A stretch of 64,000 bases of DNA. It comes from Marinicella sediminis. GTDB taxonomy: Bacteria; Pseudomonadota; Gammaproteobacteria; Xanthomonadales; Marinicellaceae. The position numbers and the translations under genes were made by a program. The notes beneath the pieces are model-generated. The model did no database searches and was not told where the DNA came from. It was given only the letters and a program-made list of their open reading frames with translations. Location: positions 61,610 through 125,609 of the forward strand of contig NZ_MVBD01000011.1 in the NCBI RefSeq assembly GCF_002000055.1. Reading direction: 5' to 3'. This document shows, piece after piece, positions 54,076-63,856 of this stretch. Numbering within the stretch: position 1 is the first letter of the stretch; every line of letters starts with the position of its first letter.

Positions 54076-55563
54076 ATGACAAAACCACCCATCAACTTTA
54101 AAAACAAGCTGATCGTTCAGCGACCCTATGACCGTCAGCAGAAAACCGTGGTTGACCCCAAGCGCATTGAATATGCATTGGAATCGGATCGTGGACGGAT
54201 CATCAATTCGGCATCGGTACGGCGGTTGCAACAAAAAACCCAGGTGTTTCCACTGGAACGCAATGCGGCGGTGCGTTCGCGGCTGACCCATTCGCTGGAA
54301 GTCCAGCAAAATGGTCGTTACATCGTCAAAACCCTGTTCAAGAAGTTGGGCAATCAAACTCATCAACTGGGTTTGGATGAATTGCAACCAGCGGTGGAGT
54401 CACTGGTAGAGATGGCCTGTCTGATGCATGACATAGGCAACCCGCCATTTGGTCATTTTGGCGAAACCGCCATCAATGAATGGTTTGCTGATCATTTGGA
54501 TGAATTGTTTGCCAACCTCGGTGAAGATAACCCTGATTTGAAACATCAGTTGATCCGTGACCTCAGGCATTTTGAAGGCAACGCTCAGGCGATCCGGCTG
54601 ACCTTTTCATTACAGCAAATGAACCTGACCTATGCCCAGACCGCCTGCATACTGAAATATACCCGTCCTGCTTATGAGCCACGACCTCTGGCCAATCATC
54701 CACTGTCTTATGTGCAAAAGAAACCAGGGTATTACCTCTCAGAACAGGCGTTTGTTGAGGAAATGCTCGAACAGCTGAACACTGTGGCTGGCCATCGTCA
54801 TCCTTTCGCCTATGTGATGGAAGCCGCCGATGACATTGCCTATTGTTTGGCTGACCTTGAGGACGCGGTAGAAAAGGGCATTTTGCCTCTGGAGCACCTG
54901 GTTAAGGTGCTCGGAGAACAATTTGTGGTCAGTGGTGGTGATCCGGAAGCGGTTAACATCCTGTCATTCAATGGCCAGCGAAACAGCTTCAATGCAGTGT
55001 TGGATATGGCCCTGACTGCTGGACAGCGGGACACCATCAACCACAATCATGAGTTTTTCCTCAAGCTGAGGATAAACCTCATTCATCATCTGGTGGATCA
55101 TGCAGCGGCTCAATTCATCCGGCACTTACCGGAGGTCTATCAGGGCTCACACAATCGTGCTCTGCTGGAAGATGACAGTGTGGCTCATGCCATTGTGAAC
55201 ACCTTCAAGCAGGTTGGTTTCAGACACGTCTTCAATCATCACGAAGTTCAGACACTGGAGTTACAGGGTCACCGCATCATTACCGGCTTACTGGATTTAT
55301 ATGGCCGGTTGATGAAACCGGGCGCCCAAGCCTTTGCTGCATTGGTGGCGGGGCGAAAGAGTGGCTTCAATTATGAAGCGTTGTTGCTCAATAGAATTGA
55401 TCAAAAAATCATCAAGGCTTACCAACACAGTGTGGCCGGACTGACGGATGATGAGGCCTTGTGGGAGCGTTATCACCGTTGCCGCTTGTTGCAGGATCAC
55501 TTATCTGCCATGACTGATCACAGTGCCCACGATGAATACCGTTTACTGACGGTCAGCGCATAA
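54076..55563 (+). CDS. dgt: Deoxyguanosinetriphosphate triphosphohydrolase
   Basis: A 495-residue HD-domain dGTPase that hydrolyses dGTP to deoxyguanosine and triphosphate. RRLQQKTQVFP, RSRLTHSLEVQQNGR (first His), CLMHDIGNPPFGHFGE (HD pair) and MEAADDIAYCLADLEDAVEKG (late Asp) form the metal site. The length matches the longer, E. coli-like Dgt class. Dgt limits dNTP pools and in some hosts restricts phage. It stands alone with a 3' hairpin shared with the convergent subtilisin gene. Confidence 0.93.
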   Translation: MTKPPINFKNKLIVQRPYDRQQKTVVDPKRIEYALESDRGRIINSASVRRLQQKTQVFPLERNAAVRSRLTHSLEVQQNGRYIVKTLFKKLGNQTHQLGLDELQPAVESLVEMACLMHDIGNPPFGHFGETAINEWFADHLDELFANLGEDNPDLKHQLIRDLRHFEGNAQAIRLTFSLQQMNLTYAQTACILKYTRPAYEPRPLANHPLSYVQKKPGYYLSEQAFVEEMLEQLNTVAGHRHPFAYVMEAADDIAYCLADLEDAVEKGILPLEHLVKVLGEQFVVSGGDPEAVNILSFNGQRNSFNAVLDMALTAGQRDTINHNHEFFLKLRINLIHHLVDHAAAQFIRHLPEVYQGSHNRALLEDDSVAHAIVNTFKQVGFRHVFNHHEVQTLELQGHRIITGLLDLYGRLMKPGAQAFAALVAGRKSGFNYEALLLNRIDQKIIKAYQHSVAGLTDDEALWERYHRCRLLQDHLSAMTDHSAHDEYRLLTVSA

Positions 55564-55590
55564 AAAAGGGCAGGTCAGTACCTGCCCTTT
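55562..55590 (-). terminator. Intrinsic terminator of the subtilisin gene
   Basis: AAAGGGCAGGT, loop, ACCTGCCCTTT with T6 on the minus strand; overlaps the dgt stop and may also act on the plus strand. Confidence 0.9.
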
Positions 55591-55610
55591 CATGTCATTG
55601 AAAATCAGCT

Positions 55611-58600
55611 TCAGTTGTCATAGCCATGAGCAAATATCAAATCATTGGCAGTTGATGGAATCAAGCAAACGCTGGTGATGTTGCCTGTATCCTGGCCGAC
55701 ATTATCACTGATGTTTAATCGCCATATACCATCTGCTACCACTCCATCAAAGCCGTACAGTGGCTCTTCAGGTATCAACACGCCACCGATGGCGGGTGAT
55801 GTGCCACAAACCCCTTCTACAGGCTCTGTGCCATTGAAGTCATCAAAGGTTACGTCGATGTCATTGGCTGAACACCCATTGGTTGAAGCTGGGCTGCCTG
55901 GTCGATCCATCAAGGTTACTGTGGTGCCTGAATTGACATGAGTCAGGGTGGCAATCAGGTCACCTACCCAAGTATGCTGCACTTCCAGTTTGACGATCAG
56001 GTTGGTGACCAGATCGGTATCTGCAAGACTCAGATCGACGTCTACACCAGCTGAATTGTTATCAGGAATACTGGCATTGGGTGTAACGCAAATCTCATTG
56101 GCTGTGGTGAATGAAAATTCATTACTGACCGAGCCGCTGCCACAGGTGTTGGAAGACTGTACACGCCAGTAATAGTCGGCATTGGGATTGAGGGAAAGCG
56201 CAGATGTATAAGCAGAACTTGTGACTGTTTGCGACTCAATGATGTTGCTGAAATCACTCATGTCTGACAATTCAAACAGGTATTCTTGTGCGCCCACAGC
56301 ATCCACCCAGTCAAAACTGATGCCGTTACCTGGTACGTCCGTGGCTCCATTGGCCGGTGCACTCAGACCTGCCTGTGCGGGGACCCCGTCGTATAATGAC
56401 ATGCTGATGTTTGTGGTTTTGTTGTCCCCTGCAGAAGCACCATTGATGGACATTTGATAATCTCCAGGAGCCACAGCGCCCAGGTTGCTGAGGGTTAACA
56501 CAGAACCATTACCCGGAGTGACCGGGTTCACTGAATAGCCGTCAGTCGCTCCGGCTGGCAAGCCAAGAGTGGTCAGCGTGACTGGGGTGTTGTAGCCAAG
56601 GATTGAGCCCACATTCACAGCAAAGGTGGCATCATCCGGTGAACAAACGTTGACCGCCGGATCAACCACACTCAAGGTGTATGTTGGATCCTGCGCGCAG
56701 TTGTAACACACCAGCGCAAAATCCTGATCAGTGCCATCGCCGGAATTTGGGATGCCATCGCCGGCGATGTTGGCCGCTGTGATGGTGATGGTTAAATCGG
56801 TCGCTGTACCTGCAGGCAGGAAAACAGCTTCATAGTTGTTGGCTGTATCTGCACTGCCTCCGGTGATTGAAAACTGACCGTTGAACTCATTCCCCAGGTA
56901 CGTAGAGCCGCCGGTTTCCACCGTCAGGTCCAGGTTGTTGACCTGAGGTGAGGTACCCACGGCACCAGCCTGGTCGGTGTAAGTCATCACGATTCTGACG
57001 GGTTTAGCAGGATCTGCCGCAGAGCCGATCCATTGAAAAGTCTCTCCAGTGTTATCCAAAATGGTGCTCTGGTCAATGGCATATTTGCTGGTGTCATCAA
57101 ACATCAGTCCCATGTTGGGCATGCCGTAACCCTGTGAGTTACTGGGTAAGGTGTCATTGGCCGATACCCCGGTGAGGTATGTTGGGTGGGCGATGAGGTA
57201 AGCCTTCATCATCGCCGGGCTTGGATCGGTCACATCAGTCACCAGGCTGGCCGGAGGGTTTTGCAACCAATAATACGCCAGAGAGGTCACACCAGCCACC
57301 GCCGGCGTTGAATGAGAGGTGCCTGAGGAAGCCGCAATGACCGTCTGACCACCAGGACGGAACTGGTCACAGACGCCTGTTCCATTGTAGTTACTGCTCG
57401 TTGATGCAGTGCCGTGGATATGGGTACCTGGGGCGATGACTTCAGGCTTGGTCCGTCCACCTGGAGCAGGACCACGGCTCGAAAAGCCAATCACATCCAT
57501 GGCGTTATCAGCACCTGACGGCCCGGTGTTACATCCGTCGATCCAGTTGCCGTCTTCATCGCTGGGGCGTTGGTTTTCAGACGCTCCCACTGTGATCATG
57601 TTTTTGCCGTTACCTGGTGTGCCAACTGTACCCCCTGTAGAGCCGGAGTTGCCAGCCGCAAACAGCATGATCATTTGTTGATTGCCAGGCTGACTCAGGT
57701 CCGCATCACGCGTGCCCACATCAAATGCCTGGGAGGAGTCATCGTAACTACTGGCACAACCTGAACATCCCCATGAGTTACTCATGATATCGGCCCCATT
57801 GTCTTGTACAGACTGGATCAGACCCTGGTCGGTGCCACCACATTGCGTCAGGCTGAAACCCGGACCGAAAATGCGGTGCCCGGCCAGCCGGGTGTATGGG
57901 TTGACTCCCTGGGTACGGATGTATCCATTGGGGTCGATGTAGGGGAAACCCGTGCGGGCTTCAAAACCACCCACGATGTTGGTGTTCAGGTGACCATGAC
58001 CACCAACCCCTTCAGCGGAATTGTTACCAGCTGTACAGTTTACGTTGTACATTATCCTTGATGGGTTGTTGATGTTGCCAATTTCATGGAATGTTTGATC
58101 CAGGGTGTTGGTTTGTCCGTTGCCGATACCATCATCGGTGACATCTACCACCGGGTAGGAATTGGCTGATGCTGGAAAACCGAGACCGGCTAAGAAAGTC
58201 GCGTATCCAGTCATGGCCGGACCTGAGTTGTCAGGAGTTAAATCACCGGACAGGATCACGTTTTGAACTTCGTCATCCAGGGTTCTTTCAAAATATTCGC
58301 CCACCCAGTAGGTATCTGCCAGTTGAGTGATTTGTTCAATGTCACTGACTTTAACTGAGATTCGGATGCTGTGAAAATTCATCACCGCTGACCATGGTGT
58401 ATTCAATTGAACGGCCAAAGACTCAATCAATGCTTTGCTGTTTTGATTCATTGGGCTGTTGGCCAATTGAACGGCCACATCCACAACCTCATCTGAAGCC
58501 GGGTTGTTGTGCAGGCGCTGAGCAATGGTTTGACCTGTTTTTAAAGCCGGCACGTATGGCGCACTGAATTGCAGCATCGTTCTGGCACCAGCCATTTGAT

Positions 58601-59051
58601 CGAGTTGTTGTCTGGTTTCATCATTGGCCCATACCAGGTAGCCGTTGTTGGCAACATAATGGATCAATTGCCCGCCATTGCTTTTAACCAGGTCAAGCCA
58701 GTTTTGTTTGATTGGACCAACAAACTGAATGAGGTGTAACCCATCACCAGCAGCGCTGTATTGATTGAACAACCCTTTGTGGTTGCCGTCCTGGGTATCG
58801 ATGCGGTAACTATCGAATAACAGGCTGTTCATTTCGTCAGCCAGTTGAAAGTTGTGGTTGTTGGCTATTTGATTGCGGTCGGCCGGGTCGATGGCAAACA
58901 ATTGGAATGAACCATAATCCACCAGCAATTCTGCATCGACAGATGGCGGCAGGGGTTGCCCGGCTTTGACAAGCAGTTTACCTGCTGCGTTGGCTGGGTT
59001 GATTGTCAGTAACTGACATGTCAGGAATATCCAGATGGCTAATTTTTTCAT
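55611..59051 (-). CDS. Giant secreted subtilisin-like protease with P-domain and IFxxxYD tail
   Basis: A 1146-residue preproprotease. A Sec signal (MKKLAIWIFLTCQLLTINPANA) is followed by a pro-region to about 290. The S8 triad is Asp near 305 in VVDVTDDGIGNG, His near 352 in GVGGHGHLNTNI and Ser near 578 in SSGTSHSTPAVAG; a long insertion with a Cys-rich loop (WGCSGCASSYDD) lies between. A fibronectin-like region follows, and residues about 990-1130 are a proprotein-convertase P-domain (NASIPDNNSAGV...VEVQHTWVGDL as LEVQHTWVGDL, GVVADGIWRLNISDNVGQD). The end is NDLIFAHGYDN, resembling the tails at 2.5 and 59.2 kb. Exported, probably a nutrient protease. Confidence 0.92.
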   Translation of the reverse strand: MKKLAIWIFLTCQLLTINPANAAGKLLVKAGQPLPPSVDAELLVDYGSFQLFAIDPADRNQIANNHNFQLADEMNSLLFDSYRIDTQDGNHKGLFNQYSAAGDGLHLIQFVGPIKQNWLDLVKSNGGQLIHYVANNGYLVWANDETRQQLDQMAGARTMLQFSAPYVPALKTGQTIAQRLHNNPASDEVVDVAVQLANSPMNQNSKALIESLAVQLNTPWSAVMNFHSIRISVKVSDIEQITQLADTYWVGEYFERTLDDEVQNVILSGDLTPDNSGPAMTGYATFLAGLGFPASANSYPVVDVTDDGIGNGQTNTLDQTFHEIGNINNPSRIMYNVNCTAGNNSAEGVGGHGHLNTNIVGGFEARTGFPYIDPNGYIRTQGVNPYTRLAGHRIFGPGFSLTQCGGTDQGLIQSVQDNGADIMSNSWGCSGCASSYDDSSQAFDVGTRDADLSQPGNQQMIMLFAAGNSGSTGGTVGTPGNGKNMITVGASENQRPSDEDGNWIDGCNTGPSGADNAMDVIGFSSRGPAPGGRTKPEVIAPGTHIHGTASTSSNYNGTGVCDQFRPGGQTVIAASSGTSHSTPAVAGVTSLAYYWLQNPPASLVTDVTDPSPAMMKAYLIAHPTYLTGVSANDTLPSNSQGYGMPNMGLMFDDTSKYAIDQSTILDNTGETFQWIGSAADPAKPVRIVMTYTDQAGAVGTSPQVNNLDLTVETGGSTYLGNEFNGQFSITGGSADTANNYEAVFLPAGTATDLTITITAANIAGDGIPNSGDGTDQDFALVCYNCAQDPTYTLSVVDPAVNVCSPDDATFAVNVGSILGYNTPVTLTTLGLPAGATDGYSVNPVTPGNGSVLTLSNLGAVAPGDYQMSINGASAGDNKTTNISMSLYDGVPAQAGLSAPANGATDVPGNGISFDWVDAVGAQEYLFELSDMSDFSNIIESQTVTSSAYTSALSLNPNADYYWRVQSSNTCGSGSVSNEFSFTTANEICVTPNASIPDNNSAGVDVDLSLADTDLVTNLIVKLEVQHTWVGDLIATLTHVNSGTTVTLMDRPGSPASTNGCSANDIDVTFDDFNGTEPVEGVCGTSPAIGGVLIPEEPLYGFDGVVADGIWRLNISDNVGQDTGNITSVCLIPSTANDLIFAHGYDN

Positions 59052-59162
59052 GCTCCTCTCTTGGTATTTTTAATATCCAAAAGATTGTAGTGGAAGCAGG
59101 TTTTGGGGTCAATTCCTTAGTCATTTATCATCAGTGCTTGTTTGTATTAAAAAACAAGCCAT

Positions 59163-59191
59163 AAAAAAACCCCTGACTTGGCAGGGGTTTT
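59163..59191 (-). terminator. Intrinsic terminator of the nuclease gene
   Basis: AAACCCCTG, 6-nt loop, CAGGGGTTT, followed by T7 on the minus strand (A7 at 59163-59169). It separates the nuclease from the subtilisin gene, so the two tail-bearing genes are separate transcripts. Confidence 0.9.
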
Positions 59192-59213
59192 AACCGCTGA
59201 TTGTGAACTCAGA

Positions 59214-61415
59214 TCAATCAAAGTCACTGGCAAAGATCAGATCGTCTCCGACAGTGGTACAGGCGCCACCCTGAACAAAGATACACTCCACCCATTCGGG
59301 ATGATCGATGAATGGGTTGCGGTTTCCCTGATAACTGTAAACCCGTTCATTTCGTATTTGCTCAATGCTGTCCACTGGGTCACCGTTGTGCCAGTCGATC
59401 AGTACCGAGAGCAGTCCCATGAATGGCTGTCCGGTTTGAATGTCTCCAGGGTTGTCAGTCAGTTGCAAATCGACTTCTCCGGACACGTCACCAGCATAAC
59501 GCAGGTCCATATAAAACATGGCCCGGGCAATGTCACCCTTGCGGAAATTCCATACTTCAAAAGAATCCCCATCAAACCAATTAGAATTACCGGGATAAGT
59601 GCCGGAACCGCCACCCACGCCATTATTAACATCAGTGGTCAGTTCTGTACAGCCGGCATTGCAGTCATCAAAGTACAGGTTGCCCCGGTTACCATTGTAA
59701 GTAACATCAGATAACATCAGATGGTGGGCATCGGTTCGGGCGGCATTGTCATCACCCAAAGAACCCGAGCTGAAGCCATAAGACTGTGGCCAGGTGTGTT
59801 CGCGGTTGTAAGCCTGTTGGCCACCACCCTTCCAGGTATAAGAGTTATTTTTATAAATCATCCATACCAGGTTGCTGTCATTGGGGTCTTCATCAGCGAA
59901 AGACAGCACATCCCAGGTATCGGTGGTGCCGGCGCTGTATGGAAATACAATGTGATCATCAATGATTTCATGCAGCGTATTACGCAACGTAGTGGCATTG
60001 GTGTCATCGGCAGTGGCGTAATAGTCACCCAATGGACACAGGCTGTTTAATACGCCAGGTGTGGGATCAACGGCCTGATAAGTAGAGGTATTCAAAGAAC
60101 CTCCCGAAGCATTGGGACAGCGTGCCATGGACTCATTGGCCGCATTGCCATTGGAACCTTCATCAATTTGACTCTGACCGGGATTTATCAGGGTCAGTAA
60201 GCCAGCGTCATCAGCTTGCCCGGAGTCATATACCAGGGCATCCATGATGTCATTCACAGTCACCGGATCGCCAACAATGAAAGCACTGGCATCGATGTTG
60301 TACAGGGCCACCGCATCGGCACCGTCCTGCAGGCTGTCATCAGCGATGGTGACGTCAGGTGATAAGCCGGTATTCCCCACCAATAAAAAACCATTGCTGT
60401 CGGTGCTGGACCCAGTCAGGTCTATTACCTGATACACCTGATCGGTGTCTCCATCATAAAACACCAGTGACAGGTTATCGGCGCTGGTGTTGGCACTGCC
60501 ATAAATTTCCACAAACTCACCACCGCTGCTCACTGCGTCAACTTCGTTGATGATCAGATTAGGCGCCGGAGGCGCACCGGCAGCTGCATTGGGAGTTGGC
60601 AGGCCTTCAAAAAAAGTGTTATTGAGGTCTTCAGAAGTTTCGTCATCACCATTCACACCATTGCCGTTGGAACCGGTTTCATTACCTTCATTGAGGTTGC
60701 CGCGTTGCCAGCTGTTGCCGCCGGCATGGGATGAGGCATTGATCACTGCCTGTGAGGCAATGACGGTATCATCCAGGTAAACAGAAGTAATGGCATCGGC
60801 ATCCGGCCCATCAATACTGATACCGGTTTTGTCAACGGCTTCACGCTTGTCTCCCCAAACCACATAATCAATGTCTTGTACCAGATCACTGTTTCCGTCC
60901 CAGTAAAAAAGCACAGCGACTTCGCCCCCGCTGAGGGCACTGACGCCTGCTACTGTTCCACCTGGGTCATCATCGATTGAACCTGGGGTGGCTTCCACCA
61001 TATCATCCACGGTATCAGCACCCGCGCCATCTTCAAACAATTCATAGGTTGGGTTGACGCCATAAGTGCTGAAAAAATTGTCTGAACCGTTGATGGAAAT
61101 GGTTTGGTATGCACCAGGTGCAATGCTGGCACCGTTGGGGAATCGGGCAAAAAAATCATTGAAATCACCGCCACCGCCGGCACCGGATACCACTTGATAA
61201 TAGTAGACATTGCCATTTGAAAAAGTGGCATCGGTCAGGTATACATCGGTCAGATCCAATGTGACACCACCTTTGTTGTGAATTTCAATCATCTCAGCGT
61301 CTGTGGGGGTCACGACCACTTCGGTGATCAGCAGGTTTTCATATTCGCTGATTGGTGTTCCTGCCTGTACCGGCATCAAGAACAATAACAGCATCAACAT
61401 CATCATTGATTTCAT
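59214..61415 (-). CDS. Secreted EndA-type nuclease with lamin-tail domains and IFxxxFD tail
   Basis: A 733-residue exported protein with a Sec signal (MKSMMMLMLLLFLMPVQAG). Two lamin-tail-like (LTD) regions cover about 25-190 (LLITEVVVTPTDAEMIEIHN) and 290-420 (LIINEVDAVSSGGEFVEIYG). The endonuclease I domain spans about 475-715, with the His-rich active site in AYNREHTWPQSYG and TDAHHLMLSDVTYNGNRGN, the pair typical of EndA/Vvn-type ββα-metal nucleases. The end, TVGDDLIFASDFD, carries the shared tail. It probably degrades extracellular DNA for nutrients or biofilm turnover. GAGAGAAAATG provides the ribosome site. Confidence 0.92.
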   Translation of the reverse strand: MKSMMMLMLLLFLMPVQAGTPISEYENLLITEVVVTPTDAEMIEIHNKGGVTLDLTDVYLTDATFSNGNVYYYQVVSGAGGGGDFNDFFARFPNGASIAPGAYQTISINGSDNFFSTYGVNPTYELFEDGAGADTVDDMVEATPGSIDDDPGGTVAGVSALSGGEVAVLFYWDGNSDLVQDIDYVVWGDKREAVDKTGISIDGPDADAITSVYLDDTVIASQAVINASSHAGGNSWQRGNLNEGNETGSNGNGVNGDDETSEDLNNTFFEGLPTPNAAAGAPPAPNLIINEVDAVSSGGEFVEIYGSANTSADNLSLVFYDGDTDQVYQVIDLTGSSTDSNGFLLVGNTGLSPDVTIADDSLQDGADAVALYNIDASAFIVGDPVTVNDIMDALVYDSGQADDAGLLTLINPGQSQIDEGSNGNAANESMARCPNASGGSLNTSTYQAVDPTPGVLNSLCPLGDYYATADDTNATTLRNTLHEIIDDHIVFPYSAGTTDTWDVLSFADEDPNDSNLVWMIYKNNSYTWKGGGQQAYNREHTWPQSYGFSSGSLGDDNAARTDAHHLMLSDVTYNGNRGNLYFDDCNAGCTELTTDVNNGVGGGSGTYPGNSNWFDGDSFEVWNFRKGDIARAMFYMDLRYAGDVSGEVDLQLTDNPGDIQTGQPFMGLLSVLIDWHNGDPVDSIEQIRNERVYSYQGNRNPFIDHPEWVECIFVQGGACTTVGDDLIFASDFD

Positions 61416-61517
61416 TCATTTTCTCTCTTTTTATATACAGGAAGCGCATTTTACTTAAATTCCATGACTTTTGTGTGACTGAATTAACAATGCATTGAAA
61501 GTTGTCATTTCTGGCAT

Positions 61518-61543
61518 AAAAAAGCCGTCAGATGACGGCTTTT
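61518..61543. terminator. Bidirectional hairpin terminator of the Hvf operon
   Basis: AAAAGCCGTCA, two-base centre, TGACGGCTTTT; T runs on the minus strand (A6 at 61518-61523), 20 bp after the DoxX-type stop. Confidence 0.85.
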
Positions 61544-61563
61544 CTGACTGCGTTGATGAATGT

Positions 61564-62229
61564 TTAACCCTGAGGTGTGATAAACCTGTCTGCCACAGCC
61601 AATGCCACGCCCAGGCCCATCAGTATCAAGCCAACGGCTGGCATCACGAAGAACAGTGTCAGACCCAATACCACCAGTCCCAAACCTTTCGCAATAAAGT
61701 CACTGGTGATTGGGTGTGTGGTGTCACCTTTGGTGAGTTTGGTCAGCAGATGATCCAGGCTGAATTTACCTGGTCCTGAAAACACCAGCGGCATCAGCAA
61801 AATCACAAACAACAATGGTAATTTGAAGTTTCCGGCTCCTTTATTGGAAATGGCATAGCCTTCCCACAACTGGCTGAGTGAAGTGTAGCTCTCCGGCCAG
61901 TGAACCGCAGCGGTCGCCACTGCGGTGATGACCAATAGGGAAACCGCAGCAAATCGAGTCAACAGACCCAGCAGCAATAAAATCGCAAACAGAAATTCTC
62001 CCCAGGCAGCCATGAACCAGGACACATCGGCAGGGATGATGTGAAAAGGCCATGGAAAATTGTCCTGAATTCCAGCAAACCAGTTTTCACCATTGAGCTT
62101 TTGTGTTCCGGCTTCGTAAAATTCCCAGAACAAGATGGCCCGGATCAGAAATGGGGGAACCCATTGGCCGACTGAGTTCAGGCGACTGGTGAGAGCGGTC
62201 CACAGGTTTTGAGCAGTGTTAAATGACAT
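61564..62229 (-). CDS. DoxX-family membrane protein (HvfX-like)
   Basis: A 221-residue membrane protein with the DoxX four-helix core (ILFWEFYEAGTQKLNGENWFAGIQ, WFMAAWGEFLFAILLLLGLLTRF, VSLLVITAVATAAVHW, KLPLLFVILLMPLVFSGPG, spans only) plus a C-terminal helix pair (FIAKGLGLVVLGLTLFF, VGLILMGLGVALAV). DoxX proteins of this subtype are the usual last gene of HvfABC-type RiPP operons, sometimes named HvfX. Its exact role is unknown; copper or redox handling at the membrane is a guess. It follows the DUF2063 gene by 16 bp. Confidence 0.88.
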   Translation of the reverse strand: MSFNTAQNLWTALTSRLNSVGQWVPPFLIRAILFWEFYEAGTQKLNGENWFAGIQDNFPWPFHIIPADVSWFMAAWGEFLFAILLLLGLLTRFAAVSLLVITAVATAAVHWPESYTSLSQLWEGYAISNKGAGNFKLPLLFVILLMPLVFSGPGKFSLDHLLTKLTKGDTTHPITSDFIAKGLGLVVLGLTLFFVMPAVGLILMGLGVALAVADRFITPQG

Positions 62230-62245
62230 GATTGGATTCCTCCTT

Positions 62246-63007
62246 TTAGGTTGGGGTGATGTCTGTCAGGATGTGTTGTTGATACCATTGCAACATTGTC
62301 TGAGCGCCAAATCCAACAAATTGTTGGCTGTCAGGATGTTGATGTTGGCAGGCCAGTGTTTCAAGTATTTCACGACCAGACATGGATTGATTGTTGATTA
62401 AATGTTCCAGCAATAAGGCTGAAAAAGGGTTGAGTTCAGCAAAATGGACATCTTCTTTCAAATCTCTCCATACAGTGAGAAACACCGGCTGTTCCAGCGC
62501 CTCTACAGGCTGAAAGTCCTGTTTGATTTTGTGTACCGGGTATTGGTAGGCGCGCAAGCGAACCAATGGTGAAATCACCGGTTGAGCAGTAAGCAGCGAT
62601 TCTTCGGTTAGTCCATCGCGTCGGGTGATTTCAAGGGGGTGCTTCTCCAGATGCAATTCCAGCCACTCATAGTGAGCCAACTCATACAAAAAAGGCCTCA
62701 AAGGATCGCTTGGCTGATGTTGGAGGAAATCCACAAATTCTCTGGGGATTTCTGGAAAGTGAGGGGTCTTATTGTGTTCCTTGCGAAAAAACTGGCGCAC
62801 CAATCTGATCCACCCAGCCTCATCATATAAACTTCTGATCACGGGGAATGAGCCACTGAGTAATCCAGAAATGCTGTTGATGAACAAATCTCGGTAAATC
62901 GCCATGCGACGGTCTTCGATTCCATCCGGTTTGGCCACTGTTTCCGGACTCCGGATGTGCGCAGCAAATGCGACCTGTTGGTCTTTAAACGATGGCTTGC
63001 TGTTCAT
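62246..63007 (-). CDS. DUF2063 family RiPP maturation partner (HvfC/BufC-like)
   Basis: A 253-residue protein starting MNSKPSFKDQQVAFAAHIRS (the QxxFxxxIR opening is typical of DUF2063). The N-terminal half is helical (IYRDLFINSISGLLSGSFPVIRSL, by span), and the C-terminal half resembles a RiPP precursor-recognition element fold. DUF2063 partners bind MNIO enzymes and the precursor leader. The start at 63007 overlaps the HvfB end by 23 bp; an earlier frame to 63043 is less likely. It should guide the precursor to the MNIO maturase. Confidence 0.87.
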   Translation of the reverse strand: MNSKPSFKDQQVAFAAHIRSPETVAKPDGIEDRRMAIYRDLFINSISGLLSGSFPVIRSLYDEAGWIRLVRQFFRKEHNKTPHFPEIPREFVDFLQHQPSDPLRPFLYELAHYEWLELHLEKHPLEITRRDGLTEESLLTAQPVISPLVRLRAYQYPVHKIKQDFQPVEALEQPVFLTVWRDLKEDVHFAELNPFSALLLEHLINNQSMSGREILETLACQHQHPDSQQFVGFGAQTMLQWYQQHILTDITPT

Positions 63008-63842
63008 GGTCCTGTTGACCGTATTGTTGTTGAAGGGCTTCAATTCTGCTGACTTCGGTGATTAATTCAGCCACTGGCGGGTAATTAAAGTCCCGTTCCA
63101 GCAAAGTAGGGAAGACGCCATGCTGTCGGTAGGTGTGTTTAAGTATGTTCCAAACCGGTTCAATGACGTTGGCACCATGGGTGTCGACTATCAGGTCCTC
63201 GGCCTCATTGTAGTGACCAGCGATGTGGATATAAGCGATCCGGTCAACTGGTAATTGGTCCAGAAACTGAAGGGGATCATACCGGTGATTTATGCTGTTC
63301 ACATAGACATTATTGACATCAAGGTGTAGCAGGCAGTCTGCCCGTTTGATGACTTCGTTAATGAAATCTATCTCACTCATTTCTGCACCAGGTTGTTGCA
63401 GGTAATACGAGACATTTTCCATGGCCATGCGTTCACCCAGAATGTCTTGCACCTGTTGTATCCGGTCAGCCACATGGTTGACGGCTGCTTCGGTGAACGG
63501 GATGGGCATCAGGTCGTATAATTGACCTCCATCTGTACAGTAGGATAAATGTTCAGAATAGATCGGTGCCTTGATTTCGTCTTTGAATTTTTTCACTGCC
63601 TTAACAAAAGCAATGTTCAACTCATCCGGACCACCAATGGACAATGACAATCCATGGAGCACCATGGGAAATCGCTCAGCAAACTGCCTGAAAATACGGC
63701 CGGCTTTTCCACCAACAGTCATCCAGTTTTCCGGAGCTACTTCCATAAACCGAACAGGTGATAAGTCCCCATGAGAGAGAAACGGGGACACCAGTCCCCG
63801 TCTCAAGCCGATCCCGGCACCTGAAATGTTATTTAACTTCAT
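62985..63842 (-). CDS. MNIO (DUF692) RiPP maturase (HvfB/BufB-like)
   Basis: A 285-residue TIM-barrel multinuclear non-heme iron oxygenase. Metal-ligand regions are visible: MEVAPENWM, VLHGLSLSIGG, IYSEHLSY, MENVSYYL, HLDVNNVYVNSINH, YIHIAGHYNE, VDTHGANV and LLERDFNYP. MNIO enzymes convert Cys in precursor peptides to oxazolone/thioamide or thiooxazole products, and in HvfA/bufferin systems act on EGKCG motifs to give copper-binding peptides. The precursor gene just upstream supplies those motifs. The start ATG at 63842 lies 14 bases after the precursor stop. Confidence 0.93.
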   Translation of the reverse strand: MKLNNISGAGIGLRRGLVSPFLSHGDLSPVRFMEVAPENWMTVGGKAGRIFRQFAERFPMVLHGLSLSIGGPDELNIAFVKAVKKFKDEIKAPIYSEHLSYCTDGGQLYDLMPIPFTEAAVNHVADRIQQVQDILGERMAMENVSYYLQQPGAEMSEIDFINEVIKRADCLLHLDVNNVYVNSINHRYDPLQFLDQLPVDRIAYIHIAGHYNEAEDLIVDTHGANVIEPVWNILKHTYRQHGVFPTLLERDFNYPPVAELITEVSRIEALQQQYGQQDHEQQAIV

Positions 63843-63856
63843 TTCAGTTTATCCGG

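Noticed and set aside
55611..61415. PEP-CTERM, GlyGly-CTERM or T9SS C-terminal signals
   Set aside because: The ends have no hydrophobic helix plus basic cluster and no beta-sandwich T9SS domain; only the short IFxxx(F/Y)D tail is shared.
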